From: a bacterium
Lineage (GTDB): Bacteria > Cyanobacteriota > Vampirovibrionia > Obscuribacterales > Obscuribacteraceae
Direction: 5' to 3'
Length of the DNA stretch: 13,441 nucleotides
Assembly: GCA_030431355.1 (NCBI GenBank)
Contig: JAUIJG010000112.1
Location: forward strand, 1 to 13,441
This document shows, piece by piece, positions 11,785 through 13,441 of the stretch. Numbering within the stretch: position 1 is the stretch's first letter; every line of letters starts with the position of its first letter. The translations under genes and the position numbers were made by a program. Under the pieces are notes generated by a model. The model saw nothing but the letters and a program-made list of their open reading frames with translations, searched no databases and had not been told where the DNA came from.

Positions 11785-13410
11785 TCAGATGTCCAGGGTT
11801 TTCTTGTCTTTCAAAAGGGTCAAAATCTCTTTCTTTCCCCTGGCTTCGAGATAGGCTACATACTTTTCTGCCATGGTTATTTGTTCCGGTCGGCTATTGG
11901 TATTGGAATCAGAATTGCCCTTTTGAATCTTCTCCCTTATCCACCATTTAAGCTCGAACGCTTCTTCTGTCTCCGGGGTATCTTCGCCGGAGACTTCAAG
12001 AATTTGTTCCAGGATCAAGCTGAGTTCCTCAAACTGTCCCTGGTGAAGGGCGTAATCGAAAAATCCGTCAATATCGATACTGAAATTATCCAGGGCTCTA
12101 ATCTCTTTCCATAACCCCATTGCTTTTGAATCCTGACCCATGAATTTGAGGCAAATCCAGAGTTTGAGCTTTTCGGCCAGGAGATGATAAGGGTCCAGGG
12201 CTCTTCCGGTTATATCCCGGGTTTTTATACAAGCCTGGCAGAGGGTAATGGATCTTTCCAGGACAGAGACTGCATCTTCATATCGCTTCAGGGCCAAGAG
12301 GCAATAGCCGAGTGGCTTGAGACAGAAGAGCTCGTCGGTGTCTTTTTCATAGCCACCTACTCTTTTGCTGTCTAATTCCATGAGGGCAAGCTCCAGAAGA
12401 ATCACCTGTCTTGCCAGTTCATACTCTTCTATGGTGCTCAAACTTTCAGCAAGAAATGAGAGGGTAAGAATACTGTCGTCTATGTATTCAGTATTTTTGT
12501 ACTCACTTGCTGCTCTCTTTAATTGCTCAGGCAACAGATCCATGGTACCTGGATGTAAAAAAGGAGGAAGAAGTCGGAAAGCTCTTTCTACCCTGGCGGC
12601 GGCAATCTCTTGCTCTCCATCTTTTCTCAGAAGAGTCTCGCAGGCTTCGTGGAGCAAGTGCTTGGGGTTGGTATCATTTCTGGTGGCTGGATCCGGTAGT
12701 GGGGAGTAAGCGTCATTGTTCTCCTCTAGTGGATCCGGCGAGTCTGAGCCGAAAACAGATTCTGTTTTCATGTACTGGGCTGTTTCCTGGGCGTGGTCTA
12801 TCAACTCTTTGATTCGGATAGCCAGGGATTCTGAAGAGAAGTTCTGCAGGTCTTGTTCTGGACTTTGTTCCGGAGAATCGTCACCACAGTAGAGAAGGCT
12901 GGCAAGGGCCATCTCCAGGGTCTTAAGGCTCAGTCTTCTGGTGTTTTCCAGGAGTCTTTCGCCCTCGGGGTCTCGGTCTTTTTTGGGGCGATAATTAGAG
13001 TAAGCCTCTATGGAAGCTTTGAGAATTGCCAGACCCTCTTCTCTTTCTTTCAGCTCGGTTTCGGTCAGGTTGCCGAACATAGACTTAATATCGTGGCTCA
13101 TGGTTCGTCCAAGATTCGCCAGGATAAGGGATATCACTTGAAGCTCTAAGATGCCCGGCTGGGTCGCCCGGAGCATGTCTTCTATCCAGCCGTTTTCTGG
13201 ATAGGGGATTCTTTTGTTTTGATGGTAGTCCGGGTGACGGGCCCTTTCATCCACCATCTGCTCTATCTCTTCGACAGACCAGCGTTCTTCCAGGGCGCTT
13301 ATCTCGGTCCAGCATTTGTTCCAGGGCGCCTGCCAGGCTTTCAGCTGGGCCAGGCAGTCTATTTTGCTGAGATCGTAAGCCAGTAGCTCGCGTTCGCTTT
13401 CGGTGGTCAT
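11785..13410 (-). CDS. Cytoplasmic TPR-like helical repeat protein, function unknown
   Basis: The 541-residue product is mostly helical with no signal peptide or membrane span. One clear TPR-type unit is at about 364-393 (LGYCLLALKRYEDAVSVLERSI), and neighbouring helices (about 310-345 and 410-470) have TPR-like spacing, suggesting a protein-binding scaffold. The N-terminal half (1-215) is helical with no motif I can name, and a polar Ser/Pro/Asp-rich linker spans about 176-250. The ATG at 13410 has AGGA with a 7-base spacer. Its promoter probably lies at or beyond the window edge. It is the first of a tight pair with the exported Tyr/Pro/Gln-rich gene, which hints that it may help handle or regulate that protein; this is inference only. 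Confidence 0.75.
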   Translation of the reverse strand: MTTESERELLAYDLSKIDCLAQLKAWQAPWNKCWTEISALEERWSVEEIEQMVDERARHPDYHQNKRIPYPENGWIEDMLRATQPGILELQVISLILANLGRTMSHDIKSMFGNLTETELKEREEGLAILKASIEAYSNYRPKKDRDPEGERLLENTRRLSLKTLEMALASLLYCGDDSPEQSPEQDLQNFSSESLAIRIKELIDHAQETAQYMKTESVFGSDSPDPLEENNDAYSPLPDPATRNDTNPKHLLHEACETLLRKDGEQEIAAARVERAFRLLPPFLHPGTMDLLPEQLKRAASEYKNTEYIDDSILTLSFLAESLSTIEEYELARQVILLELALMELDSKRVGGYEKDTDELFCLKPLGYCLLALKRYEDAVSVLERSITLCQACIKTRDITGRALDPYHLLAEKLKLWICLKFMGQDSKAMGLWKEIRALDNFSIDIDGFFDYALHQGQFEELSLILEQILEVSGEDTPETEEAFELKWWIREKIQKGNSDSNTNSRPEQITMAEKYVAYLEARGKKEILTLLKDKKTLDI

Positions 13411-13441
13411 CTGAGATTCCTGTATAACCCCAAATATAAGC

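Overview
The window is ordinary chromosomal coding DNA of mid GC content. From about position 1000 onward the gene content suggests a Candidatus Obscuribacter-like bacterium (Vampirovibrionia/Melainabacteria, the non-photosynthetic relatives of Cyanobacteria). This is inferred from the mix of Ser/Thr protein kinases, leucine-rich repeats, a TonB C-terminal domain on a secreted protein, and many exported proteins of no known family. No marker gene in the window proves it.

Layout. Positions 1-873 hold the 3' part of a CUT1-type sugar ABC transporter ATPase, closed by a terminator-like hairpin. Positions 874-1030 are packed with inverted repeats and end in a leucine-rich-repeat ORF (1001-1492) that looks like the tail of a kinase-LRR protein with no head. 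Arginine codon use changes sharply between these two genes, so this stretch is a candidate assembly junction or genomic rearrangement. Positions 1602-3693 hold two convergent genes for exported proteins: a matrixin metalloprotease fused to a TonB C-terminal domain, and a protein of unknown family. Positions 3803-4979 hold a small duplicated-domain protein, divergent from a PaaI-like hotdog protein. Positions 5016-8422 are a translationally coupled pair of Ser/Thr kinases on the minus strand: a soluble kinase, then a zinc-ribbon/kinase/transmembrane/LRR protein. Positions 8551-9639 encode a membrane-anchored or exported alpha/beta hydrolase, which converges with an SDR of the fatty-acyl/thioester reductase type (9667-10800). 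That reductase is preceded by an in-frame 18-codon leader ORF. Positions 10984-13410 are a tightly spaced minus-strand pair: a TPR-like helical protein followed by an exported Tyr/Pro/Gln-rich protein with an alanine heptad tail.

How the genes may work together. The kinase pair is the one clear regulatory unit: the ATG of the membrane kinase overlaps the stop of the soluble kinase (TGATG), so the two are probably made together. The hydrolase and the reductase could both act on lipids or acyl groups, but they are convergent and not one operon. No phage, insertion sequence, CRISPR array, tRNA or rRNA is visible. The most notable items are the headless LRR next to a codon-use break, the matrixin-TonB fusion, the double-zinc-ribbon kinase with an LRR tail, the in-frame leader ORF, and the alanine-heptad exported protein. 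No intergenic gap exceeds 300 bases.
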